Origin: Planctomycetes bacterium UBA1146 | Lineage (GTDB): Bacteria > Planctomycetota > UBA8108 > UBA1146 | DNA: 46,903 bases | Reading direction: 5' to 3' | Assembly: GCA_002311345.1 (NCBI GenBank) | Contig: DCAA01000029.1 | Location: forward strand, 6,150-53,052 | Shown: positions 8,472 through 16,204 of the stretch, in pieces | Layout: each line of letters opens with the position of its first letter | Position numbering within the stretch: position 1 is the stretch's first letter | Notes under the pieces: generated by a model | What the model saw: the letters and a program-made list of their open reading frames with translations, nothing else | What the model was told of the DNA's origin: nothing | Database searches by the model: none | Position numbers and translations under genes: made by a program

Positions 8472-10247
8472 TTGCTCAGAAGCCATACCTGCGGCGAACT
8501 GCGCGCGGAGCATGTTGGGGACGAGACCACCATCATCGGCTGGATCAATGCGATCCGTGACCACGGTGGTCTGCGCTTCGTCGATCTTCGCGATCGGTAC
8601 GGTTGTATTCAAGTGACCGTGTCCCCCGATTCCCTTGCCGGACAATCGCTCGATTCACTTCGTTCAGAACAGGTGCTCCAGGTGAAGGGAAAAGTCGAAG
8701 CTCGTCCCGATGGAATGAAGAATCCCCGTCTCGATACAGGAGATGTGGAGGTGGTCGCCATCACGGCGACGATCATTGGCGATTGTCCTCCATTACCTTT
8801 CGATCCCTCCGGAGGAGATCAGGTCAACGAGGAGCTCCGTTTCCAGTACCGCTTCATCGACATGCGACGAGATGAGGTGAGGCAGCGTTTCCAGTTGCGT
8901 TCCGATCTCCAGCACGCGATCCGCTGCCATCTCCACAAACAGGATTTCATCGACCTCGAGACTCCGATACTCACCAAGAGCACTCCGGAAGGGGCTCGAG
9001 ATTTTCTGGTGCCGAGCCGTCTCAACCCGGGCGAGTTCTACGCGTTGCCCCAGTCGCCACAGATCTTCAAACAGATCTTCATGGTTGCTGGATTCGATCG
9101 ATACATGCAGGTGGTTCGTTGTTTTCGCGACGAGGACCTTCGTGCCGATCGTCAACCCGAGTTCACGCAGTTGGACATAGAGATGGCATGCGTCGAAGAA
9201 TCAGATGTGATCGCTCTGATCGAGGGTTTGGTGGTCGATGTGATCCGTACCGTCACCGGAAAGGAAGTTGCGACCCCGTTCCCGAGCTTCAGTTATGCCG
9301 ATGCGATGCAACGATATGGCACAGATTCACCCGATCTGCGCAGCGATCTGGAACTCGTCGATGTGTCCGATCTGGTCTCTCAACTGGGATTCAAGGTCTT
9401 CTCGAGCGCCATCGAGGAGGGGGGATCGGTTCGAGCCATCAGGGTTCCCGGGGGAGGCGCATGGTCGCGCAAGCAGATCGAATCACTCGAGGATGTGGTC
9501 AAGAATCAGGGCGCCGGAGGGCTCGCCTGGTTCAAGCGCACCGAAGATGGAACTGCAGGCTCCATCTCTCGTTTTCTGCAAGGAGAAGCCAGTTCGCAAC
9601 TTCTCGATAGAGTTTGCATGGAGGTGGGAGACCTGTGCTGCCTGGTGGCAGATCGGTCCAACAAGGTGGTGAACGGTTCACTGTCGTTCTTGAGGAAGGA
9701 ACTGGCGATTCGCCTGGAGCAGATAGAGCCGGGTGCTCTGGAGTTCTGCTGGGTGAAAGAGTTCCCCCTCTTCGTTGAGGATGAAGCAAGTGGCCGTCCG
9801 ACCCCTTGCCATCACCCCTTCACTGCACCCCATCCGGATGATCTGGAACGACTCGAGGATGAGCCCCTGACGGTCCGTGCCCTCGCCTATGATCTGGTCC
9901 TGAATGGATTCGAAGTCGCTGGCGGTAGCATCCGGATCCACCAGCGAGAGTTGCAGGAGAGGGTCTTCGAGGCGATCGGCCTCAATCAGGAAGAGGCACA
10001 GGAAAAATTCAGTTTCCTGCTCGATGCTCTGCGCTACGGAGCTCCTCCTCACGGTGGCATCGCTCTGGGTTTGGATCGACTGGCGATGGTCCTGGCAGGG
10101 GTCGATTCGATTCGTGAGATGATCGCATTTCCGAAGACCCAGCGAGGAACATGCCTGCTGACGGGAGCGCCGGGGCAGGTCAGCGGGGAGCAACTTTCGG
10201 AGGTGGGACTGCAACTGGAAGAGAGCGAGCCCGACGAGTCATCCTGA
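8472..10247 (+). CDS. aspS: Aspartate--tRNA ligase, probably Asp/Asn non-discriminating
   Basis: This class II synthetase charges tRNA-Asp in the cytoplasm. It has 591 residues, the usual bacterial length. The TTG start gives the typical N-terminus (MLRSHTCGEL) and follows GGGGAAGGGG at 7 bases. The N-terminal OB-fold anticodon domain is followed by QSPQIFKQ, the DEDLRADRQPEFTQLD motif 2 region, a bacterial GAD insertion (about 290-420), and motif 3 GIALGLDRLAM. The OB domain carries His31 (RDHGG) and the RPDG stretch near 80, which in characterised bacterial enzymes go with non-discriminating activity, that is, it also makes Asp-tRNA-Asn for GatCAB. That specificity is inferred. Confidence 0.95.
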   Translation: MLRSHTCGELRAEHVGDETTIIGWINAIRDHGGLRFVDLRDRYGCIQVTVSPDSLAGQSLDSLRSEQVLQVKGKVEARPDGMKNPRLDTGDVEVVAITATIIGDCPPLPFDPSGGDQVNEELRFQYRFIDMRRDEVRQRFQLRSDLQHAIRCHLHKQDFIDLETPILTKSTPEGARDFLVPSRLNPGEFYALPQSPQIFKQIFMVAGFDRYMQVVRCFRDEDLRADRQPEFTQLDIEMACVEESDVIALIEGLVVDVIRTVTGKEVATPFPSFSYADAMQRYGTDSPDLRSDLELVDVSDLVSQLGFKVFSSAIEEGGSVRAIRVPGGGAWSRKQIESLEDVVKNQGAGGLAWFKRTEDGTAGSISRFLQGEASSQLLDRVCMEVGDLCCLVADRSNKVVNGSLSFLRKELAIRLEQIEPGALEFCWVKEFPLFVEDEASGRPTPCHHPFTAPHPDDLERLEDEPLTVRALAYDLVLNGFEVAGGSIRIHQRELQERVFEAIGLNQEEAQEKFSFLLDALRYGAPPHGGIALGLDRLAMVLAGVDSIREMIAFPKTQRGTCLLTGAPGQVSGEQLSEVGLQLEESEPDESS

Positions 10248-10271
10248 GAAAGGGGTCATGGGGCTGCCGAC

Positions 10272-10287
10272 TCGCCGGAATTGGCGA
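10272..10287 (+). repeat. Short hairpin after aspS
   Basis: TCGCC-GGAATT-GGCGA forms a 5-bp stem 25 bases past the aspS stop, followed by ATTTCC rather than a T-run. It is at best a weak terminator. The rest of the 263-base aspS-infC spacer holds a candidate promoter and the infC ribosome-binding site. Confidence 0.2.
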
Positions 10288-10325
10288 ATTTCCGTACATC
10301 TCTTCAAGAAATCAACGTTTCCGGC

Positions 10326-10355
10326 TTGCCATCGGGGGCTCCTCCAGTGTATCCA
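10326..10355 (+). promoter_or_regulatory. Candidate promoter for the infC operon
   Basis: TTGCCA (10326-10331, 5/6 to the -35 consensus) and TATCCA (10350-10355, 4/6 to the -10) are separated by 18 bases. This would give an mRNA leader of roughly 150 bases before infC, in keeping with the leader-controlled IF3 operons of other bacteria. Confidence 0.35.
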
Positions 10356-10495
10356 TCGGAGATTCCAGGAACCCTAAGGACCTGATCTGGCCTTTCGGAT
10401 GGCCCGGAATCATGAATACTGGCAATCCGACAGCCGCGAGAGGGCAGGCAATTGCTGCGCTCGTGCAAGCCGGTTGCTCTTCGAGGAGGGATCGT

Positions 10496-10503
10496 AAAGG
10501 AGG
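10496..10503 (+). promoter_or_regulatory. Strong Shine-Dalgarno that fixes the infC start at AUC
   Basis: AAAGGAGG is a near-perfect anti-16S complement placed 7 bases before ATC at 10511. No ATG, GTG or TTG lies at a suitable distance in the infC frame. This is the main reason for calling a non-canonical AUC start. Confidence 0.75.
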
Positions 10504-10510
10504 TACCGAC

Positions 10511-11020
10511 ATCGCCGAGCAGACCAAGTACAGGGTGATCGATCGACCCGGACCTGGCTCCGTACGCGTCATTGACGAAGAGGGTAACCAGGTAGGGGTC
10601 ATGGGAGTGACTGAGGCACTGGATCTTGCCAATGAGAAGGAACTCGATCTTGTCGAGATGAACCCGAAGTCAGATCCACCGCTGTGCAAGATCATGGACT
10701 TCGGGAAATTCAAGTACGATCAGTCCAAGAATTCGAAGCAAGTTCAGAAGGTTCGGAAGATCAAGGAAGTGAAGTTGCGCCCGAAGACGGAGAAGCATGA
10801 TTTTGATGTCAAGCTTCGTCGGGCACGTAACTTCCTCGAGGAAGGTCACAAGGTGCTCGTGACGATGGTTTACCGGGGACGGGAGCAAAGGCATCCGGAA
10901 CTGGGACGTGATGTCCTGATGAGGTTCTTTGCGGATCTCGAAGATCTGGCAAAGATGGAACGAGAGCCTGTGCAAGAAGCGCGTAATCGTATGGCGATGG
11001 TGCTGACGAAAAAGAAGTAA
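10511..11020 (+). CDS. infC: Translation initiation factor IF-3, AUC start
   Basis: IF-3 binds the 30S subunit, keeps subunits apart and proofreads the start codon and initiator tRNA. Starting at ATC it has 169 residues, a normal length. The N-domain contains SVRVIDEEGNQVGVM and ALDLANEKELDLVEM; the C-domain begins near LCKIMDFGKFKYDQ and contains KHDFDVKLRRARNFLEEG and RGREQRHPELG. The frame is open upstream and includes ATG 10411, but that extension is not IF-3-like and its start has a poor ribosome-binding site. AUU or AUC starts are a known feature of infC, letting IF-3 repress its own translation. It is first in the classic infC-rpmI-rplT order. Confidence 0.93.
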   Translation: MAEQTKYRVIDRPGPGSVRVIDEEGNQVGVMGVTEALDLANEKELDLVEMNPKSDPPLCKIMDFGKFKYDQSKNSKQVQKVRKIKEVKLRPKTEKHDFDVKLRRARNFLEEGHKVLVTMVYRGREQRHPELGRDVLMRFFADLEDLAKMEREPVQEARNRMAMVLTKKK

Positions 11021-11070
11021 AACGAGAAGGGCGCTCGCATTGATGTGCCCGGTGTAGAAAGGGGCCGTAC

Positions 11071-11274
11071 GTGGCCAGGAAGACTTACAAGCCTCACAAG
11101 GGTTTGCAAAAACGGGTCAAGGTGACAGGGACAGGCAAGGTGAAGCGTCACCGGGCCGGAAAGAGTCACCGCATGTACAGCTGGAGCCCCAAACGCGTCC
11201 GGCGCGGTCGTAGCGCCGAGATTTGCGCGAGTTGTGATGCCAAGGTGATCAAGTTTCTGCTGGGAATTGGCTAA
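11071..11274 (+). CDS. rpmI: 50S ribosomal protein L35
   Basis: This small basic protein of 67 residues is part of the large ribosomal subunit. The GTG start follows GAAAGGGG at 6 bases. The Lys/Arg-rich sequence (KTYKPHKGLQKRVKVTG, then KVKRHRAGKSH) matches the L35 pattern. The C-terminal half contains CASCDAKVIKFLLG, with two cysteines that are not general in the family. It lies 50 bases after infC and 170 before rplT. Confidence 0.92.
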   Translation: MARKTYKPHKGLQKRVKVTGTGKVKRHRAGKSHRMYSWSPKRVRRGRSAEICASCDAKVIKFLLGIG

Positions 11275-11301
11275 CTGGTCGATCAGGTGGCATGGCTGTC
11301 T

Positions 11302-11328
11302 TTGTTTGTGTTCGATTTGTTGTAATAC
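11302..11328 (+). promoter_or_regulatory. Weak internal promoter candidate before rplT
   Basis: TTGTTT (11302-11307) and TAATAC (11323-11328) are 15 bases apart, in an AT-richer stretch just after rpmI. The spacing is short, so this is a weak candidate for separate transcription of rplT-pheS-pheT. Confidence 0.2.
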
Positions 11329-11376
11329 AGTATCGAGGCGCCAGCAGGCGCACCGGCCGACGTTGACGGGGTAGAC

Positions 11377-11428
11377 GGGCTGATGAGCCCCTAGCGAGTC
11401 GAAAAGGACTCCTCCCGGCTGATGTCCT
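11377..11428 (+). ncRNA. Structured leader between rpmI and rplT, possible L20 control site
   Basis: Two perfect hairpins stand in a row: GGGCT-GATG-AGCCC (11377-11390) and GAGTC-GAAAAG-GACTC (11396-11411). An alternative pairing AGGAC (11405-11409) with GTCCT (11424-11428) would break the second hairpin. The end lies 16 bases before the rplT start, next to its ribosome-binding region. L20 is known to repress the infC-rpmI-rplT operon through RNA structures in other bacteria; a role here, directly before rplT, is inference. Confidence 0.4.
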
Positions 11429-11444
11429 CTGGAAAGGGATCAGG

Positions 11445-11801
11445 ATGGCACGCGTACGTTTTGGCGTCGCACGTCACAAAAAACACAAAAGAATCCTCAA
11501 GAAAGCACGAGGATTCTTCGGAGCAGGAAGTCGCCAGTACAAAACTGCTCGCCAATCAATTGTTCGCTCGGAAGTCTTCGCAACCCGAGATCGCCGCAAT
11601 CGTAAGAGGCAATTCCGTCGTCTCTGGATCACGAGAATCTCTGCTGCTTGTGGTCAAAACGGCATCTCCTATAGCCGTTTCATCCACGGTCTCAAGTGCG
11701 CAAATGTTGCCCTGGACCGGAAGATGATCTCCGAACTGGCGATTCGTAACAATGAGGCCTTCGTGGCCCTCGTCGGAATCGCTCACGGCGACCAATCATG
11801 A
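11445..11801 (+). CDS. rplT: 50S ribosomal protein L20
   Basis: The protein has 118 residues with the hallmark VARHKKHKRILKKARGFFG and AGSRQYKTARQ of L20. L20 binds 23S rRNA early in 50S assembly and is the autorepressor of this operon in studied bacteria. The ATG follows GGAAAGGGATCAGG. The last codons overlap the pheS start (ATGA at 11798-11801), so the two are probably translationally coupled. Confidence 0.96.
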   Translation: MARVRFGVARHKKHKRILKKARGFFGAGSRQYKTARQSIVRSEVFATRDRRNRKRQFRRLWITRISAACGQNGISYSRFIHGLKCANVALDRKMISELAIRNNEAFVALVGIAHGDQS

Positions 11802-12805
11802 ACCAAGGATCCTCGAAGGATCTTGAGACCCTGGAAATAGAGGCACTGAAGGCCATCGAATCGGCCACCGATGCTCCTGCCCTCGAGGCGGTTCGCATCG
11901 GTGTGCTGGGCAAGAAGGGCTCCCTCAAAGATGTCCTTCGCAACCTCGGTTCCCTACCGGTGGAAGACCGTCCCGCTTTTGGAGCACGGGCCAATGTCGT
12001 CAAGAAGAAGGTCGAAGCGGCGCTGAGCGAGGCGAAGGAGCGGCTCTCAGGCGCTTCCCCGAAGTCCCGTAAGAATAAGCGCGGACTGAGTGCTGACGTG
12101 ACTCTCCCCGGTTCAGAGGTGCACCGAGGTAGTCGCCATCCGGTCCAGTTGGTTAGTTCACGCATGATCCGGATCTTCGGAAACCTGGGTTTTGAGGTCG
12201 CCGATGGCCCCGAGGTCGAGGATGAGTGGCACAACTTCACCGGACTCAATATCCCTGTCGATCACATCGCCAGGGATCCTGCCGAGAACTTCTACTTGCA
12301 GGACGATCTGCTGATGCGGAGTCAGACCTCGACAGTTCAGGTCAGGGTCATGGAGGGTACTCCACCGCCATTCAGGATCATCGCTCCGGGCAAGGTGTTT
12401 CGTCCTGATACCGTCGATGCGACTCATTCGTACATGTTCCACCAACTCGAGGGGTTGGTCGTCGACGAGGGAATCACCTTTGGTCATCTGAAGGCCACTC
12501 TTCTCGACTTCTTCCAGCAATTGCTGCAAGACGAGGGGATGAAACTTCGACTGAGGCCTTCCTTTTTTCCTTTCACTGAACCCAGTGCCGAAGTGGATCT
12601 GTTCTGGCGTGATGGTTGGATGGAAATGGGGGGGTGCGGAATGGTGGATCCCAATGTACTGGAGTCTGTCGGGATCGATTCAGAGAGGTGGACCGGGTTC
12701 GCATTCGGGTTGGGTATCGAGCGGGTTGCGATGGCATCCTACAACATCCCGGACATCCGGTACTTCACCGACAATGATGTTCGATTCCTCCAACAATTTT
12801 CCTGA
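11798..12805 (+). CDS. pheS: Phenylalanine--tRNA ligase alpha subunit
   Basis: This is the catalytic subunit of the alpha2-beta2 enzyme that charges tRNA-Phe. It has 335 residues, the usual length. An N-terminal coiled coil (about 1-85, including GKKGSLKDVLRNLG) binds tRNA. The class II core follows: GFEVADGPEVEDEWHNF, motif 2 region around HSYMFHQLEG, WMEMGGCGMVDPNVL, and motif 3 FGLGIERVAM. It overlaps rplT by 4 bases and is 36 bases before pheT. Confidence 0.96.
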   Translation: MNQGSSKDLETLEIEALKAIESATDAPALEAVRIGVLGKKGSLKDVLRNLGSLPVEDRPAFGARANVVKKKVEAALSEAKERLSGASPKSRKNKRGLSADVTLPGSEVHRGSRHPVQLVSSRMIRIFGNLGFEVADGPEVEDEWHNFTGLNIPVDHIARDPAENFYLQDDLLMRSQTSTVQVRVMEGTPPPFRIIAPGKVFRPDTVDATHSYMFHQLEGLVVDEGITFGHLKATLLDFFQQLLQDEGMKLRLRPSFFPFTEPSAEVDLFWRDGWMEMGGCGMVDPNVLESVGIDSERWTGFAFGLGIERVAMASYNIPDIRYFTDNDVRFLQQFS

Positions 12806-12841
12806 CAAGGTACCGATGAAATCGAAACCGGAGATATCTAG

Positions 12842-14902
12842 ATGAAGGTTTCTCTCAACTGGCTCCAGGATCATGTGAAGGTGGATCTTCCGGTGGAGGA
12901 TGTTGCCTTCAAGTTGACGATGTGCGGGCTCAACTGTGAGAGCATCGAGAAGCACGGAGACGATCACGTGCTCGAACTCGAGATCTCGTCGAATCGGCCT
13001 GATCTTCTGGGTCACCGGGGGGTTGCCAGGGAACTGGCCTGCTTGCTGGGGCTACCACTGCATCCGCTGAAACTCGATTATCCGGTGATCGAGAAGGACC
13101 CCGATGGCAGGAATCTCGACGAAGTTGTAGCAGTGGTCGTCGATGACGAGGATCGTTGCGGTAGATATGTCGCCAGGGTCGCTCTGGATGTCAAATCCGG
13201 GCCGAGTCCCCCCTGGTTGCGCCAACGGATCGAGGCGATCGGGCTCAGATCCATCAATCTGGTGGTCGACCTCTCCAACTTTGTATTGATGGACCTCGGG
13301 CAGCCGCTACATACCTTCGACCTCGATCTTCTCGAAGGAGACGAAGTCGTCATCCGCAGAGCACTGGGCGGTGAGAAGTTTGCTGCTATCGATGGGAGTG
13401 ATCACGAACTGGATGCCGAGGATCTTGTCATCGCCGACTCAGCACGAGTTGTCGCCCTGGCCGGAGTGATGGGAGGATCGCGGACAGAAGTCGGTGGTAA
13501 GTCGTCCAGGATCTTGCTGGAGAGTGCCTGGTTCGAGCCGGTACCTGTGCGGGAGACCTGTCGTAGATTGCTCCTCAATAGTGATTCATCCCATCGATTC
13601 GAGAGACGAGTAGACGTCGATGGAGCCGATATTGCTTCTCGCCGGTTTTTCCATCTGTTGTGCCGAGAGACCGATACTCAGGTTCTGGCAGGCTGTCTCG
13701 AGACGATGCGGGAGGATCTTCTGCTGTCCGTACCACCCATCACCGTTCGTCCAGAGCGGGTCGAATTGATTCTCGGAGAAGCGATCTCCGAGCAGGAGAT
13801 CACCAGGATCCTGGCCGGACTGGGATTCGTCGAGGAGACCGAGGGGGATGCTGCTGGTAAGTGGTCGGTTCCCTCCTGGCGTGCTGATTGCAGCCGTGAA
13901 ATTGATCTCATCGAAGAGGTTGGCAGGATTCACGGACTCGACCGGGTCCCTGATCGTCAGATGGAAGTACGGACTGTTCCCGAGGCCGACAGTGCTCAAC
14001 TTTCCGAGCGGGTAAAGTCGCTGATGGAAGGGACAGGCCATCACGAATCTTTGACCTTTTCGTTTGGAACTGCCGGAGAATTTGTCGAGATCGGGAACTG
14101 GTGGTGTGCCGGAGAACCGTGGATCGTTAGAAATCCCGTCCGTAGTAACGAGGGAATCCTGCGTCGTAGCGTTTTGCCAGGGTTACTCTCCTGTGTTCGG
14201 GGAAATCGTCTTCATGGTGTCGAGACGGTACGACTTTTCGAGGTGGCCCGTGTTTTCCACAGACGTGAGGGGATGGACCGTCCGGTCGAAAAAATTCACC
14301 TCGCCTGGGTTCATAGTTGCTTCGATGGAGTCGAGGGGACCGAGGCTTACCGCGAGGTTCGAGGGGTAGCCGATGCGGTTCTGGATCTGCTTCGTATTGA
14401 CAAGCATGTCCGTAGTTCCGCCACCTGGAATCCAGTCCCTGATGATTCCGGGATGCTACCTGGTTCGTCTGCTTCCCTGTACGTTTCCACCGAGCGACTG
14501 GGAATTGTCGGTGCAGTCGAGTTGGACGGAGTCAGCGGAGAAACCTGGTGTGGAGAGCTCGATCTTGGAACTCTCCTCGACTACGCACAGTTCGATCTGC
14601 GATACGAGGAGTTCTCGAGGCAGCCTGGTGTTCGCCGGGATGTCAACATCGTCATCTCCGATGATATTCTGTGGCGAGACATCTCGACCGAGGTGGAGGC
14701 TGCCCAGCTCGAAAATCTGGAGGATTTGACCTTCGTCGATCTGTATCGCGGAAAACAGCTGCCCAAGGGTCACAAGAGCGTCACCTTCAATCTCACATTT
14801 CGTGCCGGGGATCGGACCCTGACTCATGAAGAAGTCGATGAGACGGTCCAGGGGTTGATCGAGAGGCTCGAGGAGCGCCTCCAGGCGAAGTTACGCACCT
14901 GA
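12842..14902 (+). CDS. pheT: Phenylalanine--tRNA ligase beta subunit, short form
   Basis: This is the partner of PheS, providing editing and tRNA binding. It has 686 residues against about 800 in E. coli. It begins MKVSLNWLQDHV and passes from LTMCGLNCESIE directly to DHVLELEISSNRPDLLGHRG, so the EMAP/OB-type tRNA-binding domain normally inserted at residues about 40-155 is missing. The B3/B4 editing region, the SHRFERRVD segment, the class II-like core (about 390-580) and the C-terminal FDX-ACB domain (PGVRRDVNIVI to the end) are present. Short PheT forms occur in planctomycetes. No frame break is seen, so this is a genuine short form. Confidence 0.94.
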   Translation: MKVSLNWLQDHVKVDLPVEDVAFKLTMCGLNCESIEKHGDDHVLELEISSNRPDLLGHRGVARELACLLGLPLHPLKLDYPVIEKDPDGRNLDEVVAVVVDDEDRCGRYVARVALDVKSGPSPPWLRQRIEAIGLRSINLVVDLSNFVLMDLGQPLHTFDLDLLEGDEVVIRRALGGEKFAAIDGSDHELDAEDLVIADSARVVALAGVMGGSRTEVGGKSSRILLESAWFEPVPVRETCRRLLLNSDSSHRFERRVDVDGADIASRRFFHLLCRETDTQVLAGCLETMREDLLLSVPPITVRPERVELILGEAISEQEITRILAGLGFVEETEGDAAGKWSVPSWRADCSREIDLIEEVGRIHGLDRVPDRQMEVRTVPEADSAQLSERVKSLMEGTGHHESLTFSFGTAGEFVEIGNWWCAGEPWIVRNPVRSNEGILRRSVLPGLLSCVRGNRLHGVETVRLFEVARVFHRREGMDRPVEKIHLAWVHSCFDGVEGTEAYREVRGVADAVLDLLRIDKHVRSSATWNPVPDDSGMLPGSSASLYVSTERLGIVGAVELDGVSGETWCGELDLGTLLDYAQFDLRYEEFSRQPGVRRDVNIVISDDILWRDISTEVEAAQLENLEDLTFVDLYRGKQLPKGHKSVTFNLTFRAGDRTLTHEEVDETVQGLIERLEERLQAKLRT

Positions 14903-14921
14903 CCAGAGGGTGTGACCGGAT

Positions 14922-16085
14922 TCAATCCTGGACGTAGACCTTGGTTCCCATGCGGATCCAGGGGAAGACGTTCACTACATCCTCATTCTTGAGACGGATG
15001 CACCCCTCGGAAACCTCGGAACCGATCGATTCTGGATCGTCAGTGCCATGGATCCCCAGTCCGTAATGAGTTGCTGAGTCTTCGAAGCCGATCCAGCGCT
15101 CGCCAAGAGGATTCCCCTCCTCGCCATATTCGAGCGGTGTGCGACCGTCCCTGGGCTGCCACATCGGTTTTTTCTGAAGAATGTCAACGTTGAATACTCC
15201 TGAGGGTGTGCAGTTGTCCTTGCCATGGCCCACTGGATATCCAAGGAGCCACTTCCCGTCGATGAAGATATCGATCCAGAAGTCGCTCTTGTCCACCACG
15301 GCGTATACCTCACCGGTGAGGAACTTCAACTTCTGGCCCGGATGAATGGTGTCACCACGGATGTTGTTGAGCGAACGCAGAGAGTCGATCGAGACCTTGT
15401 TTTCTTTGGCGATCTTGAAGAGAGAATCACCGCTGACCACTGTCGCCATCGAGCACATCGTGAATAGCCGATGCGAGAGCACCCAGTGTTCAATCAGATC
15501 ACGAAGGCGCATCCGTATCGGTTGCCGCCACGAGTTCTCATCAGAACTGTTGTAGGCCTCGGAGAGTAGTTTCCAGCTCTTGACGGCAGAGGCGTCGTCC
15601 TGAATGCCGATCTCCTCTGCTACAAGGTAGCAACTTTCTCCATATCCTGGAGAGTTAGTTCCCGTCGACAAGATCTTGTGCGCGAAAAATGATTGCAGGT
15701 GATCACTCGATTCGCGCATCAAGATGGCACGAGCAGTTCCTGCGAGTTCGCTGTTTGATTTCTCGAGAGAACCGAGTAACCCGATGGCCTGTCCGCGATC
15801 GTCCGCATCGCCAGTAGCCAGAAGTGCCTGGGCGAGGCGGATACGGGTTCCATCATCGGGGTCCGTTGCCAGTTGAGAGCGTAATGACTGGACCTCGAAC
15901 TGTTGATGGGAAATTACTTTCGAGCCGTTGGTATCGATCTCCTCGGGAGCTACAGGCTCGGGAGTGTCAGCGGAAACCTCACTGTTCTCGATAGGATTAG
16001 TAATTGCGGGATCGCTGGAATACCAGCGGGTGTATCCCCACCAGATTCCACAACCGATGATCATCAACAGTATGAATGTACGCAT
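14922..16085 (-). CDS. LysM-containing L,D-transpeptidase (YkuD family)
   Basis: The protein has 387 residues. It starts with a membrane anchor/signal (FILLMIIGCGIWWGY), then a low-complexity acidic stretch, a helical region (about 60-210), a LysM peptidoglycan-binding motif (about 213-257; VSGDSLFKIAKENKV) and a YkuD domain to the end. The catalytic signature is present: His346 (IHGT) and Cys362 (SEGCIRL). Such enzymes form 3-3 peptidoglycan crosslinks or attach proteins to peptidoglycan in the periplasm. It converges with pheT across 19 bases and lies 119 bases downstream of nuoN, probably with its own promoter. Confidence 0.9.
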   Translation of the reverse strand: MRTFILLMIIGCGIWWGYTRWYSSDPAITNPIENSEVSADTPEPVAPEEIDTNGSKVISHQQFEVQSLRSQLATDPDDGTRIRLAQALLATGDADDRGQAIGLLGSLEKSNSELAGTARAILMRESSDHLQSFFAHKILSTGTNSPGYGESCYLVAEEIGIQDDASAVKSWKLLSEAYNSSDENSWRQPIRMRLRDLIEHWVLSHRLFTMCSMATVVSGDSLFKIAKENKVSIDSLRSLNNIRGDTIHPGQKLKFLTGEVYAVVDKSDFWIDIFIDGKWLLGYPVGHGKDNCTPSGVFNVDILQKKPMWQPRDGRTPLEYGEEGNPLGERWIGFEDSATHYGLGIHGTDDPESIGSEVSEGCIRLKNEDVVNVFPWIRMGTKVYVQD

Positions 16086-16164
16086 CTCACCTCTACTCCC
16101 TGGTGTTTCATCTGGTCAGTGCAAATGATCGCCTCGACACCCCCGGGTGGCTTTGCGGCTGGGT

Positions 16165-16194
16165 ATTCTAGGCCGGCGATGGACTCCGTGCCAG
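16165..16194 (-). promoter_or_regulatory. Candidate promoter for the L,D-transpeptidase gene
   Basis: On the minus strand, CTGGCA (16189-16194) and TAGAAT (16165-16170) are 18 bases apart, upstream of the start at 16085. The -10 matches 5/6 and the -35 matches 4/6. It sits in the 119-base gap after nuoN, so the gene need not depend on nuo transcription. Confidence 0.35.
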
Positions 16195-16204
16195 TTGGGG
16201 ATTG

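Noticed and set aside
10411..10510. ATG 10411 as the infC start
   Set aside because: It adds 33 residues not found in IF-3 and has a poor ribosome-binding site, while AAAGGAGG sits exactly before ATC 10511.
11380..11430. Hammerhead-ribozyme-like CTGATGAG ... CGAAA before rplT
   Set aside because: The core words are present, but the stretch between them pairs at only about half of the stem II positions, the A15.1-U16.1 pair cannot form, and no stem I partner exists. Treated as part of a possible protein-binding leader instead.
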